A stretch of DNA of 64,000 nt from Paracoccus methylarcula (GTDB taxonomy: Bacteria > Pseudomonadota > Alphaproteobacteria > Rhodobacterales > Rhodobacteraceae), in assembly GCF_003007735.2 (NCBI RefSeq), contig NZ_PXNQ02000007.1:186001-250000 (forward strand), given 5' to 3'. The first letter of the stretch is position 1. The number at the start of each line of letters is the position of its first letter. The notes beneath the pieces were generated by a model. The model saw only the letters and a program-made list of their open reading frames with translations, searched no databases and was not told the origin of the DNA. This document shows, in pieces, positions 1 to 8,549 of this stretch. A program made the translations under genes and the position numbers.

Positions 1-122
1 GCCGTCCTTCCGGTGGAAGGCGGCGATTGTGCCGCTTATAGCCCCCAAGCCTGCCCGAGGGGAAGGGTTTCGCGTCAATCGGGCCGATTTCAGCGCCCTG
101 CCGTTTTTTGCGGCAATCCCCA
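1..122. other. Left edge, no gene seen
   Basis: No coding region could be supported between the window edge and the stop codon of hisE. A short inverted repeat, CCTTCC-GGT-GGAAGG, lies at 6-20, and a weak 5-bp stem with an A/T-rich loop lies at 99-115. The second is placed where a terminator for the leftward his genes would be, but it is too weak to call. Confidence 0.5.
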
Positions 123-455
123 TCATTCCCCGCGCGCGGCCTTTTCCGCCAGTCCCGAAACGCCCTCGCGACGTTCCAGCTCTGCCTCGACATCGGCCAG
201 GGTCAGATCCCGTGCGGCCAGCATGACCAGCAGGTGATAGATCACATCCGCGGCCTCCGATGTCAGGCGCTCGCGGTCGCCGCGGGTCGCCTCGATGATC
301 GCCTCGATGGCTTCTTCGCCGAATTTCTCGGCGCATTTCTCGGGGCCCTTGGCCAGCAGCTTCGCGGTCCAGCTACTTTCCGGATCGGCGGATTTGCGAG
401 CCGTCACCGTGGCGGCCAGCCGGTCGAGCGGGCGAGGGCGGTCGGATGGCGTCAT
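123..455 (-). CDS. hisE: Phosphoribosyl-ATP diphosphatase HisE
   Basis: Predicted cytoplasmic enzyme of histidine synthesis that removes pyrophosphate from phosphoribosyl-ATP. The 110-residue protein has the size of a stand-alone HisE. It carries the all-alpha metal-binding pattern of the family: GEEAIE at about residues 46-51 and SEAAD with Asp70. The ATG overlaps the stop of hisF by 4 nt (ATGA at 452-455), so the genes are translationally coupled as the end of hisA-hisF-hisE. The C-terminal tail is short and charged. HisI is not fused to it and is not in the window. The identification rests on motif and context, which agree. Confidence 0.95.
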   Translation of the reverse strand: MTPSDRPRPLDRLAATVTARKSADPESSWTAKLLAKGPEKCAEKFGEEAIEAIIEATRGDRERLTSEAADVIYHLLVMLAARDLTLADVEAELERREGVSGLAEKAARGE

Positions 456-1212
456 GTCAGCCTCATCGGGATGCCGGCCGCGGCCATATGGGCCTTGGCC
501 TCGGCGATGGTATAGGTGCCGAAATGGAAGATCGAGGCGGCAAGGACGGCGCTGGCATGGCCCTGCGTGACGCCTTCGACCAGGTGATCCAGCGTGCCGA
601 CCCCGCCCGAGGCGATGACCGGGATATTCACCGCATCCGCGATGGCACGGGTCAGGGGCAGGTTGAAGCCCGCCCTCGTGCCGTCGCGATCCATGCTGGT
701 CAGCAGGATTTCCCCGGCGCCCTTTGCCTCGACGAGGCGTGCGAACTCGACCGCGTCGATGCCCGTCGCTTGCGCCCGCCATGGGTGAAGATCTCCCATC
801 TGCCGGGGGATACGGTCTTGGCATCGATGGCGGTGACGATGCATTGGCTGCCGAAACGGTCGGCGGCGGCAGCCACGACATCGGGATCGGCCACGGCGGC
901 AGAGTTGAAGCTGACCTTGTCGGCCCCCGCCAGCAGCAGGTCGCGCACATCGCGATGGCTGCGCACGCCGCCACCCACGGTCAGCGGCACGAAACATTGC
1001 TCGGCCGTGCGGGTAACCAGGTCGAACATGGTGCCGCGATTCTCATGCGTGGCATGGATGTCGAGAAAGCAGATCTCATCGGCCCCCGCCGCGTCATAGG
1101 CGCGCGCGGCCTCGACCGGGTCGCCGGCATCGACCAGGTCGACGAAATTCACGCCCTTGACCACGCGGCCATCGGCAACATCGAGACAGGGGATGATCCG
1201 GGTCTTGAGCAT
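452..1212 (-). CDS. hisF: Imidazole glycerol phosphate synthase cyclase HisF (frame broken by 1 nt)
   Basis: Cyclase subunit of the HisFH complex; it uses ammonia from HisH to form imidazole glycerol phosphate and AICAR. The beta/alpha barrel starts [12 protein letters not shown], with catalytic Asp11 in CLDVADGRV and the second catalytic Asp in the AIDAK motif. The reading frame breaks near 768: after FTHGGRK the barrel continues in another frame as [12 protein letters not shown]. The span of 761 nt is one short of a multiple of three, and restoring one C gives a normal 253-residue HisF. An essential anabolic gene flanked by intact hisA and hisE is unlikely to be dead, so a consensus error is favoured over a real mutation. 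hisA lies 17 nt upstream. Confidence 0.93.
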
Positions 1213-1229
1213 CGTGTTTCCTTGAAAGG

Positions 1230-1964
1230 TCAGCGCAGCGCCGCCAGCGCCTCGCCAAGGTCCAGGGCCCCATCATAAAGCGCGCGGCCGGAAATCGCAC
1301 CCGCGATGATGCCGGTCCGGGCCAGTGCAGTCAGGTCGTTCAGGCTCGATACACCGCCCGAGGCGATGACCGGGATATTGACCGTCCGGGCCAGCGCCTC
1401 GGTCGCCGCGATATTCGGCCCCTGCATCGCCCCGTCACGGTCGATATCGGTATAGATGATCGCCGCCACGCCCGCATCCTCGAATTCGCGGGCGAGATCG
1501 GTGGCCTTCACCTTGGTTTCGGTCGCCCATCCCCGTGTCGCCACGCGGCCGTTGCGGGCGTCGATGCCCACGGCAATGCGGCCCGGAAAGGCATCCGCCG
1601 CCTCGCGCACCAGGGCGGGGTTCTCGACCGCGACGGTGCCGAGGATGACCCGCGTCAGACCGCGTTCAAGCCAGGTCTCGATCGTGGCCATGTCGCGAAT
1701 GCCGCCGCCAAGCTGCGCGGGGATGTCGATCGCGGCCAGGATCGCCTCGACCGCCGCGGCATTCACCGGCTTGCCCTCGAAGGCGCCGTTCAGATCAACC
1801 AGGTGCAGCCATTCCGCCCCGGCATCCCGAAAGGCCCGCGCCTGTGCCGCCGGGTCAGAGCCGAACACGGTCGCCGCCTCCATGTCGCCGCGCAGCAGGC
1901 GCACGCAATTGCCGTCTTTCAGGTCGATGGCTGGGTACAGGATCATCTCGGCTCTCGCTGTCAT
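1230..1964 (-). CDS. hisA: ProFAR isomerase HisA
   Basis: Isomerase that opens the ribose ring of ProFAR to PRFAR, the step before HisF. The barrel shows the family motifs [14 protein letters not shown] (first catalytic Asp), LGGGIRD, and [12 protein letters not shown] (second catalytic Asp). The start at 1964 has an AAGGAGA ribosome site about 10 nt upstream. The ATG at 1946 (MILYPAIDL) matches the usual family start and is the alternative. First of the three leftward his genes in the window. In related genomes hisH and hisB lie just upstream; here a rightward DUF2147 gene comes first, so the promoter should lie in 1965-2084. Confidence 0.95.
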   Translation of the reverse strand: MTARAEMILYPAIDLKDGNCVRLLRGDMEAATVFGSDPAAQARAFRDAGAEWLHLVDLNGAFEGKPVNAAAVEAILAAIDIPAQLGGGIRDMATIETWLERGLTRVILGTVAVENPALVREAADAFPGRIAVGIDARNGRVATRGWATETKVKATDLAREFEDAGVAAIIYTDIDRDGAMQGPNIAATEALARTVNIPVIASGGVSSLNDLTALARTGIIAGAISGRALYDGALDLGEALAALR

Positions 1965-2084
1965 CGGTTCCCGTCTCCTTTGCCATCTCGGCAGCCGAAG
2001 GGAAAGGGTGTCACCTCACGTCATCCTTGCCATGCGGTGATTTTGCGGCACAAACTGGCAGATGACATCCGAGGAGGAATGATA

Positions 2085-2474
2085 ATGAGAAAACTGTTCA
2101 TGGCCGCGGCATTCCTGCTTGGCGCGACCGCCGCCGCCGCGGCAGCGGACCCGATCGAGGGCGTCTGGCAGACCCAACCGGATGACGGCGCCTTCGCCCA
2201 TGTCACGATCGCCCCCTGCGGCAACGCCTTTTGCGGCACGATCAGCCGGACCTTCAAGGACAAGGCCGAATATGCTTCTCCCAATATCGGCCGCCAGATC
2301 GTGATCGACATGGCTGCAAAGGGCGGCGGCAATTACGAGGGCAAGGTGTGGCGGCCCGCCAATAACAAGATCTATATGGGCAAGGCGCAGGTCTCGGGCG
2401 AACAGATGAGCCTTTCGGGCTGCGTCGCCGGCGGGCTGCTGTGCAAGAGCCAGACCTGGGTGCGCATCCAGTAA
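2085..2474 (+). CDS. DUF2147 family secreted protein
   Basis: Small 129-residue protein with a clear signal peptide (MRKLFMAAAFLLGATAAAAA), so probably periplasmic. The mature part starts DPIEGVWQT and has two cysteine pairs (APCGNAFCG and SGCVAGGLLC). The fold and spacing are those of DUF2147, a small lipocalin-like beta-barrel family without a firm function. The start was chosen at 2085 because GAGGAGGA at 2071-2078 sits 6 nt upstream; the ATG at 2079 would have no spacing. It is divergent from hisA and convergent with choV. In this bacterial family DUF2147 genes are often found near his genes, but no role in histidine synthesis can be inferred. Confidence 0.85.
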   Translation: MRKLFMAAAFLLGATAAAAAADPIEGVWQTQPDDGAFAHVTIAPCGNAFCGTISRTFKDKAEYASPNIGRQIVIDMAAKGGGNYEGKVWRPANNKIYMGKAQVSGEQMSLSGCVAGGLLCKSQTWVRIQ

Positions 2475-2546
2475 GCTGTGTTCCCGTCTCGCCAATGGAT
2501 GGCGGGCGGCGAGCCGGTAGCGCTTGGGACTGGTGCATCGGTTGAA

Positions 2547-2567
2547 AGGGGGACTGTCCGTCCCCCT
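2547..2567 (+). terminator. Hairpin after the DUF2147 gene
   Basis: Perfect 8-bp stem AGGGGGAC / GTCCCCCT with a 5-nt loop, about 70 nt past the DUF2147 stop. There is no T-tract, but the strong GC stem between two convergent genes fits a transcription stop. It directly precedes a copy of the dispersed ATATTT element. Confidence 0.6.
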
Positions 2568-2570
2568 CAC

Positions 2571-2600
2571 CCCCCCGAGGATATTTCCGTGAAGAAGAAC
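2571..2600 (+). repeat. Dispersed 3'-end element, copy 1
   Basis: Reads CCCCCCGAGGATATTT, then CCGT, then GAAGAAGAA. The same pattern occurs at 22363-22396, 27079-27124 (minus) and 48183-48214. In all four it follows a gene's 3' end in the same orientation. A degenerate copy lies at 30514-30525. Confidence 0.75.
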
Positions 2601-2649
2601 GGCAGAAGCGCATCTTGCGCGATGCGGGTAAGTGCTCTGCCGCTCCGTT

Positions 2650-3678
2650 CTACTTGCCACGCGGATCGATCAGCCGGGCCAATACGGCATCGCGGGTGAT
2701 GCGTCCGCCGCCCTCGACCGGCACCATGCCCTCCGGGGCATCGGCCAGAAGCCCCATGATCTCGCGGACCGGCATGTCGGCGGGCACGGGCGCGCCCTCG
2801 GCCTCGCCCGGTTCCGCGATGTCAGAGGCGGTCAGCACGCCGAGCGGGTTCATATGGGCGACGAAATCGGCGACGTAATCATTGACCGGATTGGCGATGA
2901 TCTCGCGCGCGGTGCCGATCTGGACGATCCGGCCTCCCTCCATCAACGCGATGCGGTTGCCCAGCTTGAAGGCCTCGTCCAGGTCATGGCTGACGAAGAT
3001 GATCGTGCGCTGCGTCTTAGCCTGCAATTCCAGCAACTCGTCCTGCAGGCGGGCGCGGATCAGCGGATCGAGCGCGCTGAACGGCTCGTCCATCAGCAGG
3101 ATCGGGGCTTCGGTCGCGAAGGCGCGGGCAAGGCCGACGCGCTGCTGCATGCCGCCTGACAATTCCCCGACCTTGCGCTCAGCCCAGTCCGTGAGGCCCA
3201 CGGTTTCAAGCTGCCGGTCCACGCGATCCTGCCGGTCACTGGCGGACATGCCGGCCAGTTCCAGGCCCAGCCCGACATTCTCGCGCACCGTGCGCCATGG
3301 CAGCAGGCCGAATTGCTGGAAGACCATCGCCACATGGCGCAGGCGCAGGTCCCGAAGCGAGCGATTGCCGGCGCCGGTGACCGAGATCATCTTGCCGCCG
3401 TCCCAGACACGAACCTCGCCCCGGCAGACATGGTTGAGCGCGTTGACCGCGCGCAGCAGCGTCGATTTGCCCGAACCCGACAGCCCCATCAGCACGAGGA
3501 TTTCGCCCTGCCGGACATCCACGCTGCAATCATGGACACCCAGGACCTGCCCGGTCTCGGCCTTGATCGCGCCGCGTTCCTGGCCCTGGTCCATCAAGGG
3601 CAGGGCGGTTTCGGGCCGGTCGCCAAAGACGATGCTGACCCGGTCGAATTCGACGGCGTTCTGTGTCTGCCCGTTCAT
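2650..3678 (-). CDS. choV: Choline ABC transporter ATP-binding protein ChoV
   Basis: ATPase that powers choline/betaine uptake at the inner membrane. The 342-residue protein has Walker A GLSGSGKST at 65-73, the Q-loop near 121, signature LSGGM at 173-177, Walker B ILLMD with Glu198, and the H-loop His231. The C-terminal extension after residue 250 is of the type seen in ProV/ChoV proteins, where it can hold CBS-like regulatory segments. Its ATG overlaps the choW stop by 4 nt. Last gene of the choX-hydrolase-choW-choV operon, whose first gene faces betIBA. The nearness of the bet genes makes choline the likely substrate, but glycine betaine or related compounds are possible. Confidence 0.92.
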   Translation of the reverse strand: MNGQTQNAVEFDRVSIVFGDRPETALPLMDQGQERGAIKAETGQVLGVHDCSVDVRQGEILVLMGLSGSGKSTLLRAVNALNHVCRGEVRVWDGGKMISVTGAGNRSLRDLRLRHVAMVFQQFGLLPWRTVRENVGLGLELAGMSASDRQDRVDRQLETVGLTDWAERKVGELSGGMQQRVGLARAFATEAPILLMDEPFSALDPLIRARLQDELLELQAKTQRTIIFVSHDLDEAFKLGNRIALMEGGRIVQIGTAREIIANPVNDYVADFVAHMNPLGVLTASDIAEPGEAEGAPVPADMPVREIMGLLADAPEGMVPVEGGGRITRDAVLARLIDPRGK

Positions 3679-4523
3679 TTCCGGCCCTCCATCCGCAGCA
3701 TCCGGTCAAGCATGATCGCCACGATGACGATGACGAAACCCGATTCGAAACCGAGCGAGGTGTTCACGCTGTTCAGCGCCCGCACCACCGGCACGCCAAG
3801 GCCAGAGGCCCCGACCAGCGCCGCGATGACCACCATCGACAGCGACAGCATGATCGTCTGGTTCAGCCCGGCCATGATCTGGGGCAGGGCGCTTGGCAGT
3901 TCCACCTTCCACAAAAGCTGCCGCGGGGTCGCGCCAAAGGCGGTGGCGGCCTCGATCAGCGGCTCGGGGGTCGAACTGATGCCAAGCTGTGTCAGCCGGA
4001 TCGGCGCGGGCAGCACGAAGATCACCGTGGCCAGCAGGCCCGGCACCATGCCGATGCCGAAGAACACGATGGCCGGGATCAGGTAGACGAAGGTCGGCAG
4101 GGTCTGCATCAGGTCGAGCACCGGCCGCATCCACGCGTAAAGCCGGGGGCGATGGGCGGCGGCGATACCGATCGGCACCCCGATCGCCATGCAGACGATG
4201 CAGGCCGCCAGCACCAGCGTCAGCGATTGCAGCGTCTCTTCCCAGTAACCCTGGTTGAGCACGAAGAGCAGGCCCAGCCCGATCAGCAGGCAGGTCTTCC
4301 AGCTTCTCTGCAGGGCCCATGTCAATGCCACCGCCAGCGCGATGAACAGGAAGGGATGCGGATATTCCAGCGCCGCGAGGATACGGCCGATCAGCCATTC
4401 CATCACGGTTGCCACGGTATTGAACAGCCATGTCGCATTCGCGTTCAGCCAGTCGAAAACCGTCTTCGCGGTGTTTCCTACCGGGATCTTGTTGTCGGTG
4501 ACCAGGGAGGTCAGCTCTTCCAT
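3675..4523 (-). CDS. choW: Choline ABC transporter permease ChoW
   Basis: Inner-membrane permease of the betaine/choline (OTCN) ABC family, 282 residues. After a hydrophilic N-terminus (MEELTSLVTDNKIPVGN) there are several hydrophobic segments. The EAA-type coupling loop reads EAATAFGATPRQLLWKVELP, which contacts the ATPase. The start at 4523 was chosen because AAAGGA lies 6 nt upstream; a longer version would begin in the spacer after the hydrolase gene. It overlaps choV by 4 nt, so permease and ATPase are made together. Confidence 0.92.
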   Translation of the reverse strand: MEELTSLVTDNKIPVGNTAKTVFDWLNANATWLFNTVATVMEWLIGRILAALEYPHPFLFIALAVALTWALQRSWKTCLLIGLGLLFVLNQGYWEETLQSLTLVLAACIVCMAIGVPIGIAAAHRPRLYAWMRPVLDLMQTLPTFVYLIPAIVFFGIGMVPGLLATVIFVLPAPIRLTQLGISSTPEPLIEAATAFGATPRQLLWKVELPSALPQIMAGLNQTIMLSLSMVVIAALVGASGLGVPVVRALNSVNTSLGFESGFVIVIVAIMLDRMLRMEGRK

Positions 4524-4586
4524 CGGATGTCCTTTCGCTTGCCTGGACCCGCGCCGCACCGAGCGGATACGGCGCGCCCGGTCTTG

Positions 4587-5483
4587 CTATTGCTGCAGGA
4601 AGGCGGCGATATCCGCCGCAAGCTTGTCCGGTTGTTCCCAGAACATGTTATGGCCCGCGCCTTCATAGGTCAGGCGTGTCGCGTCGGGTAAGGCGTCTTG
4701 CAGCCAGTCTTGCGTCTCCTGGCCGAAAAGCGGGTCCTGATCGCCCCAGAGAACGGCAACCGGCGCTTCGATCCGCGGTGCCAGAAGTGTCCAGTCCGTT
4801 GCGCTGAGCGATTGCAGCACACCCAGCCAGACATGATGCGGAACCTTCGCACCCTCGGCCCGTTCGCGGTCCAGGAATTCTGCCGGCACCGGGTTGGGGT
4901 TCGAGAACCAGTCGCGCATGAACTGGCTGTCGGGATCAATCTTCCCGGGCAGTCCGGGAACATTGTCCCACAGCCATTGCGTCGGCTCGGCGGGCATCCG
5001 TGTCGTGCTGGAGATCAGCACCAGCCGGTTGACCCTTTCGGGTTCCGTCGCGGCCAGGTAGGCGCCGGTGATCGAGCCGAGCGAATGGCCGACGAGATCG
5101 GCCTGCCCGATCTCCAGCCCATCCATCGCCTTTGTCACATGATGGGCCAGATCGGCCGGGCCGTAGCAGCAATCGGGGGCCGACGAGATCCCGTGACCGC
5201 GCAGATCTATCGCGACGATCCGGCGGCCGGGCAATGTCTCGGCCAGGGTGGGCGCCATCAGCGACCAGCTGCGGCTGTTGTCGGTATAGCCATGGATCAG
5301 CACCACCGGGACGCCCTCGGCCTCGTCCGGAGCCGCGCCGAGTTCGACATATCCGGCGACCAGTTCCGGGCCGACGGATATCGTCTTGCGGGCGGCGTCC
5401 CAACCTGCCTGGTCCGGCGGCCCGGCCAGGGCCGCGAGCGGCAGGGTTGCCGCCGCGGCAAGCGCAGCGAAGGCCAGCCTCAT
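4587..5483 (-). CDS. Secreted alpha/beta hydrolase inside the choline transport operon
   Basis: Predicted periplasmic hydrolase of 298 residues. It has a signal peptide (MRLAFAALAAAATLPLAALA) and an alpha/beta-hydrolase core: oxyanion HG at 64-65, nucleophile Ser134 in GHSLG, acid Asp248 or Asp250 in GDQDP, and His278 in GAGHN. Its ATG overlaps the choX stop by 4 nt and choW follows after 63 nt, so it is built into the transport operon. This position is not part of the usual choXWV set. It suggests release of choline or a betaine from an ester outside the inner membrane before uptake, but the substrate is unknown. Confidence 0.85.
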   Translation of the reverse strand: MRLAFAALAAAATLPLAALAGPPDQAGWDAARKTISVGPELVAGYVELGAAPDEAEGVPVVLIHGYTDNSRSWSLMAPTLAETLPGRRIVAIDLRGHGISSAPDCCYGPADLAHHVTKAMDGLEIGQADLVGHSLGSITGAYLAATEPERVNRLVLISSTTRMPAEPTQWLWDNVPGLPGKIDPDSQFMRDWFSNPNPVPAEFLDRERAEGAKVPHHVWLGVLQSLSATDWTLLAPRIEAPVAVLWGDQDPLFGQETQDWLQDALPDATRLTYEGAGHNMFWEQPDKLAADIAAFLQQ

Positions 5484-6421
5484 CCCTCAAGCGCCTCGTT
5501 CAGGGCGCCTTGCGGGTCGTTGCCATCCACCGTGGTCACGCCATCCAGCCATGGGGTCGCGGCGTCGGGATTGGCCTGCAGCCATTCCTTCGCGGCATCC
5601 ATGGGATCCTGGCCGTCATTCAGGATCTTGCCCATGACCTCGTTTTCCATCTCCAGCGTGAATTCCAGGTTCTGCAGGAATTTCCCGACATTCGGGCATT
5701 CCTCGACATAGCCTGCGCGGGTATTGGTGCGGACTTCGGCGCCGCCCAGGTCGGGGCCGAAAACATCGTCGCCGCCGGTCAGGTAGGTCATCTCGAATTG
5801 AGCGTTCATCGGATGCGGCTCCCAGCCAAGGAAGACCACGGGCTTGGCCGCGCCGTCGGCGCGCGACACCTGCGCCAGCATCCCCTGTTCGCTCGATTCG
5901 ACCACCTCGAAAGTGCCCAGGCCGAACTTGTCCTCGGCCACCATTTCCAGCAGCAGGCGGTTGCCGTCATTGCCGGGCTCGATGCCGTAGATCTTGCCGT
6001 CCAGGTCGTCCTTGTGCTCGGCGATCTTGCCGAAATCGTCGATACCCAGATCGGCGCCGGCCTTGTTCGTGGCCAGCGTGTATTTCGCGCCGGTCAGGTT
6101 GGTGCGGACGGTATCGACGGTGCCCGCCTCGGCATAGGGGCCGATATCGGCCTCCATCGTTGGCATCCAGTTGCCCAGAAAAACATCGACATCATCGGTG
6201 GAGAGCGCCGTATAGGTGACCGGCACCGACAGGATCTTGGTCTCGGTCTGGTAACCGATCGCCTGCAGCACGGTCGTGGCCAGCGCGGTCGTCGCGGTGA
6301 TATCGGTCCAGCCGACATCCGAGAAGACGATCTCCTGGCATTGCTCGGACTCCTGGGCGAAACCGGCGGTGGAGGTGGCGGCTGTCAGCACCAGGACGGC
6401 GGTGAAACGGGTGAGGGTCAT
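5480..6421 (-). CDS. choX: Choline-binding periplasmic protein ChoX
   Basis: Substrate-binding protein of the ABC importer, 313 residues, with a signal peptide ending near AGFAQ. It belongs to the OpuAC-like family. The stretch IVFSDVGWTDITATTALA and the aromatic and Asp residues in LGNWMPTM and LGWEPHPM are of the sort that form the cation-pi cage for quaternary amines. First gene of the leftward operon. It is divergent from betI across an 89-nt gap that holds a BetI-type operator, so choline induction of both arms is likely. Confidence 0.92.
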   Translation of the reverse strand: MTLTRFTAVLVLTAATSTAGFAQESEQCQEIVFSDVGWTDITATTALATTVLQAIGYQTETKILSVPVTYTALSTDDVDVFLGNWMPTMEADIGPYAEAGTVDTVRTNLTGAKYTLATNKAGADLGIDDFGKIAEHKDDLDGKIYGIEPGNDGNRLLLEMVAEDKFGLGTFEVVESSEQGMLAQVSRADGAAKPVVFLGWEPHPMNAQFEMTYLTGGDDVFGPDLGGAEVRTNTRAGYVEECPNVGKFLQNLEFTLEMENEVMGKILNDGQDPMDAAKEWLQANPDAATPWLDGVTTVDGNDPQGALNEALEG

Positions 6422-6439
6422 TATGTGCTCCCTGTGTTC

Positions 6440-6459
6440 TTGATTGACCAGTCAATTAA
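6440..6459. promoter_or_regulatory. Putative BetI operator
   Basis: Near-perfect palindrome TTGATTGACCAGTCAATTAA; the core ATTGAC-N2-GTCAAT at 6443-6456 has perfect arms. It lies between the divergent choX and betI genes. BetI is a TetR-type repressor that is released by choline at similar AT-rich dyads, so one site could control both transport and oxidation genes. This is inference from symmetry and position. Confidence 0.7.
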
Positions 6460-6510
6460 AGATCGGTTAGACTGCAAAAGCAACCGAAAACTCCGACAGC
6501 GGATATCCAG

Positions 6511-7077
6511 ATGCCGAAACTTGGGGCCGAACCTATCCGAAAAGCCGCGTTAATCAACGCCGCCATTGCCGAGATCGGGCGGGCGGGGTCCCTTGACGTG
6601 ACCGTGGCCCAGATTGCGCGTGCCGCCGGCATGTCGCCCGCGCTGGCTCATCACTATTTCGGTTCGAAGGAACAGATTTTCCTGGCGGCGATGCGCCATA
6701 TCCTTGCAACCTATGGAAAATCCGTGCGTGCGGCCTTGCCGGGGCAGGGGCCGCGCGCACGGCTGGACGCCATCTTGACCGCCAGCTTCGCACCACAGAA
6801 TTTCCAGCGCGAGGTGATCAGCGCATGGTTGAATTTTTATGCACTGGCCCTGCTGAATAATCAGGCAGCACGCCTGCTGCGGGTCTATCACCGGCGCCTG
6901 CGGTCGAATCTGATCGTGGCGCTGCGGCCGCTTACCGATCATCCCACGAATATCGCCGACACATTGGGGGCGCTGATCGATGGGGTCTACCTGCGGGCGG
7001 TGCTGACTCCGGGGCCGACCGACGGCGCCGCCGCCCTGAACATCATCAACGATTATCTTGAAGAGGCACTCGCATGA
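6511..7077 (+). CDS. betI: TetR-type repressor BetI
   Basis: Choline-responsive transcriptional repressor, 188 residues. The N-terminal helix-turn-helix reads [21 protein letters not shown], followed by the alpha-helical ligand domain typical of BetI ([20 protein letters not shown]). It leads betI-betB-betA, with its stop overlapping the betB start (ATGA at 7074-7077). The palindrome at 6440-6459 lies about 50 nt upstream and is the likely binding site, giving autoregulation plus control of the divergent choX operon. Confidence 0.95.
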   Translation: MPKLGAEPIRKAALINAAIAEIGRAGSLDVTVAQIARAAGMSPALAHHYFGSKEQIFLAAMRHILATYGKSVRAALPGQGPRARLDAILTASFAPQNFQREVISAWLNFYALALLNNQAARLLRVYHRRLRSNLIVALRPLTDHPTNIADTLGALIDGVYLRAVLTPGPTDGAAALNIINDYLEEALA

Positions 7078-8519
7078 GTCTGAACGCCCAACCCACCGCC
7101 AGCCTGTTCATCGACGGACGCCCGGTCGAGGGCGAGGGCGCGGCGCTGCCGGTCCTTTACCCCTATACCGGCGAAGAGATCGCCAGCCTGCGCGAGGCCT
7201 CGGGCGATCAGGTCGCCCATGCCTGCCGGGTCGCAGCGGCGGCTCAGCCCGCTTGGGCCGCACTGGCACCGGTCGAGCGTGGTCGGGTGCTGACCCGCGC
7301 CGCCGCGATCATCCGCGAACGGAACGAGGAGCTGTCGCGGCTGGAAACGCTGGATACCGGCAAGCCGATCCAGGAAACGCTGGTGGCCGATTGGGAATCG
7401 GGGGCGCAGGCGCTGGAATTCTTTGGCGGGCTGGCTGCATCGATCACCGGCCAGATGATCCCCCTGGGGCAGGACTGGGCCTATACGCGGCGCGAACCGC
7501 TTGGCGTCTGCGCCGGTATCGGGGCATGGAACTATCCCAGCCAGATCGCCTGCTGGAAGGCCGCTCCGGCGCTGGTCATGGGCAATGCCATGGTCTTCAA
7601 ACCCTCCGAGGAAACGCCCCTCGGCGCGTTGAAACTGGCGGAAATCCTGCTGGAGGCGGGGCTTCCCGCAGGGGTCTACAACGTCGTGCAGGGTCGCGGA
7701 CAGGTCGGCGCGGCGCTGACCACCGATCCCAACGTGGCCAAGGTGTCGCTGACCGGCTCGGTGCCCACCGGCCGCCGCGTCTATACCGCCGCCGCCGAGG
7801 GGATGCGTCACGTCACGATGGAGCTTGGCGGCAAGTCGCCACTGATCGTTTTCGACGATGCCAACCTGGAAGACGCGGTCAGCGCGGCGATGCTGGCGAA
7901 TTTCTATTCCTCGGGGCAGATCTGCTCGAACGGGACGCGGGTATTCCTGCAAGAGGGCATCCGTGAAGCCTTTCTCGACCGCCTTGCGGAACGTGTCCGC
8001 AATGTCCGCATGGGCGATCCGCTGGATCCCGAAACGCAGCACGGCCCCATCGTCAGCCCCGCGCAGGCCGGAAAGATCCGCGCCGCCATCACCGCGGGCG
8101 AGACCGAGGGCGCACAGCTTGTCTGCGGCGGGTTGGGCGAGGGCGCCTTCATCCCGCCGACGGTGTTCACCGATGCCTCGGACGAGATGACCATCGCCCG
8201 CGATGAAATCTTCGGCCCGGTCATGACCACGCTGGCCTTCTATGACGAGGAAGAGGTGATCCGCCGCGCCAATGCGACCGGCTTCGGGCTGGCGGCAGGG
8301 GTGTTCACGCAGGACCTGACCCGCGCCCATCGCGTCGTCGGACGGCTGGAGGCAGGCACCTGCTGGATCAACACCTACAACCTGACCCCGGTCGAGATGC
8401 CCTTCGGCGGCGTCAAGCTGTCGGGGTTGGGGCGCGAGAATTCCGCCGCCGCGATCGAGCACTATTCGCAACTGAAATCCGTCTATGTGGGCATGGGTGG
8501 CGTTGACGCGCCCTACTGA
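7074..8519 (+). CDS. betB: Betaine aldehyde dehydrogenase BetB
   Basis: NAD(P)-dependent oxidation of betaine aldehyde to glycine betaine, second step of the choline pathway. The 481-residue protein has the aldehyde dehydrogenase layout. Ala-Trp-Asn-Tyr-Pro at 151-155 lies in the cofactor site, the LTGSVPTG loop near 226-233 contacts NAD, the general base is Glu250 in MELGGKSP, and the nucleophile is Cys284 in GQICSNGTR. Length and motifs are normal. It is coupled to betI by a 4-nt overlap and followed after 30 nt by betA. Confidence 0.96.
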   Translation: MSLNAQPTASLFIDGRPVEGEGAALPVLYPYTGEEIASLREASGDQVAHACRVAAAAQPAWAALAPVERGRVLTRAAAIIRERNEELSRLETLDTGKPIQETLVADWESGAQALEFFGGLAASITGQMIPLGQDWAYTRREPLGVCAGIGAWNYPSQIACWKAAPALVMGNAMVFKPSEETPLGALKLAEILLEAGLPAGVYNVVQGRGQVGAALTTDPNVAKVSLTGSVPTGRRVYTAAAEGMRHVTMELGGKSPLIVFDDANLEDAVSAAMLANFYSSGQICSNGTRVFLQEGIREAFLDRLAERVRNVRMGDPLDPETQHGPIVSPAQAGKIRAAITAGETEGAQLVCGGLGEGAFIPPTVFTDASDEMTIARDEIFGPVMTTLAFYDEEEVIRRANATGFGLAAGVFTQDLTRAHRVVGRLEAGTCWINTYNLTPVEMPFGGVKLSGLGRENSAAAIEHYSQLKSVYVGMGGVDAPY

Positions 8520-8549
8520 TCCGCCCCGCCGTTCTGGAAAGATGCAGCA

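Noticed and set aside
99-115. Terminator for the his genes
   Set aside because: Stem of only five base pairs with an A-rich loop and no following T-tract on the minus strand.
452-1212. Programmed frameshifting as the reason for split genes
   Set aside because: The breaks occur in unrelated genes, lack slippery heptamers or downstream structures in common, and hit P-loops and conserved cores.
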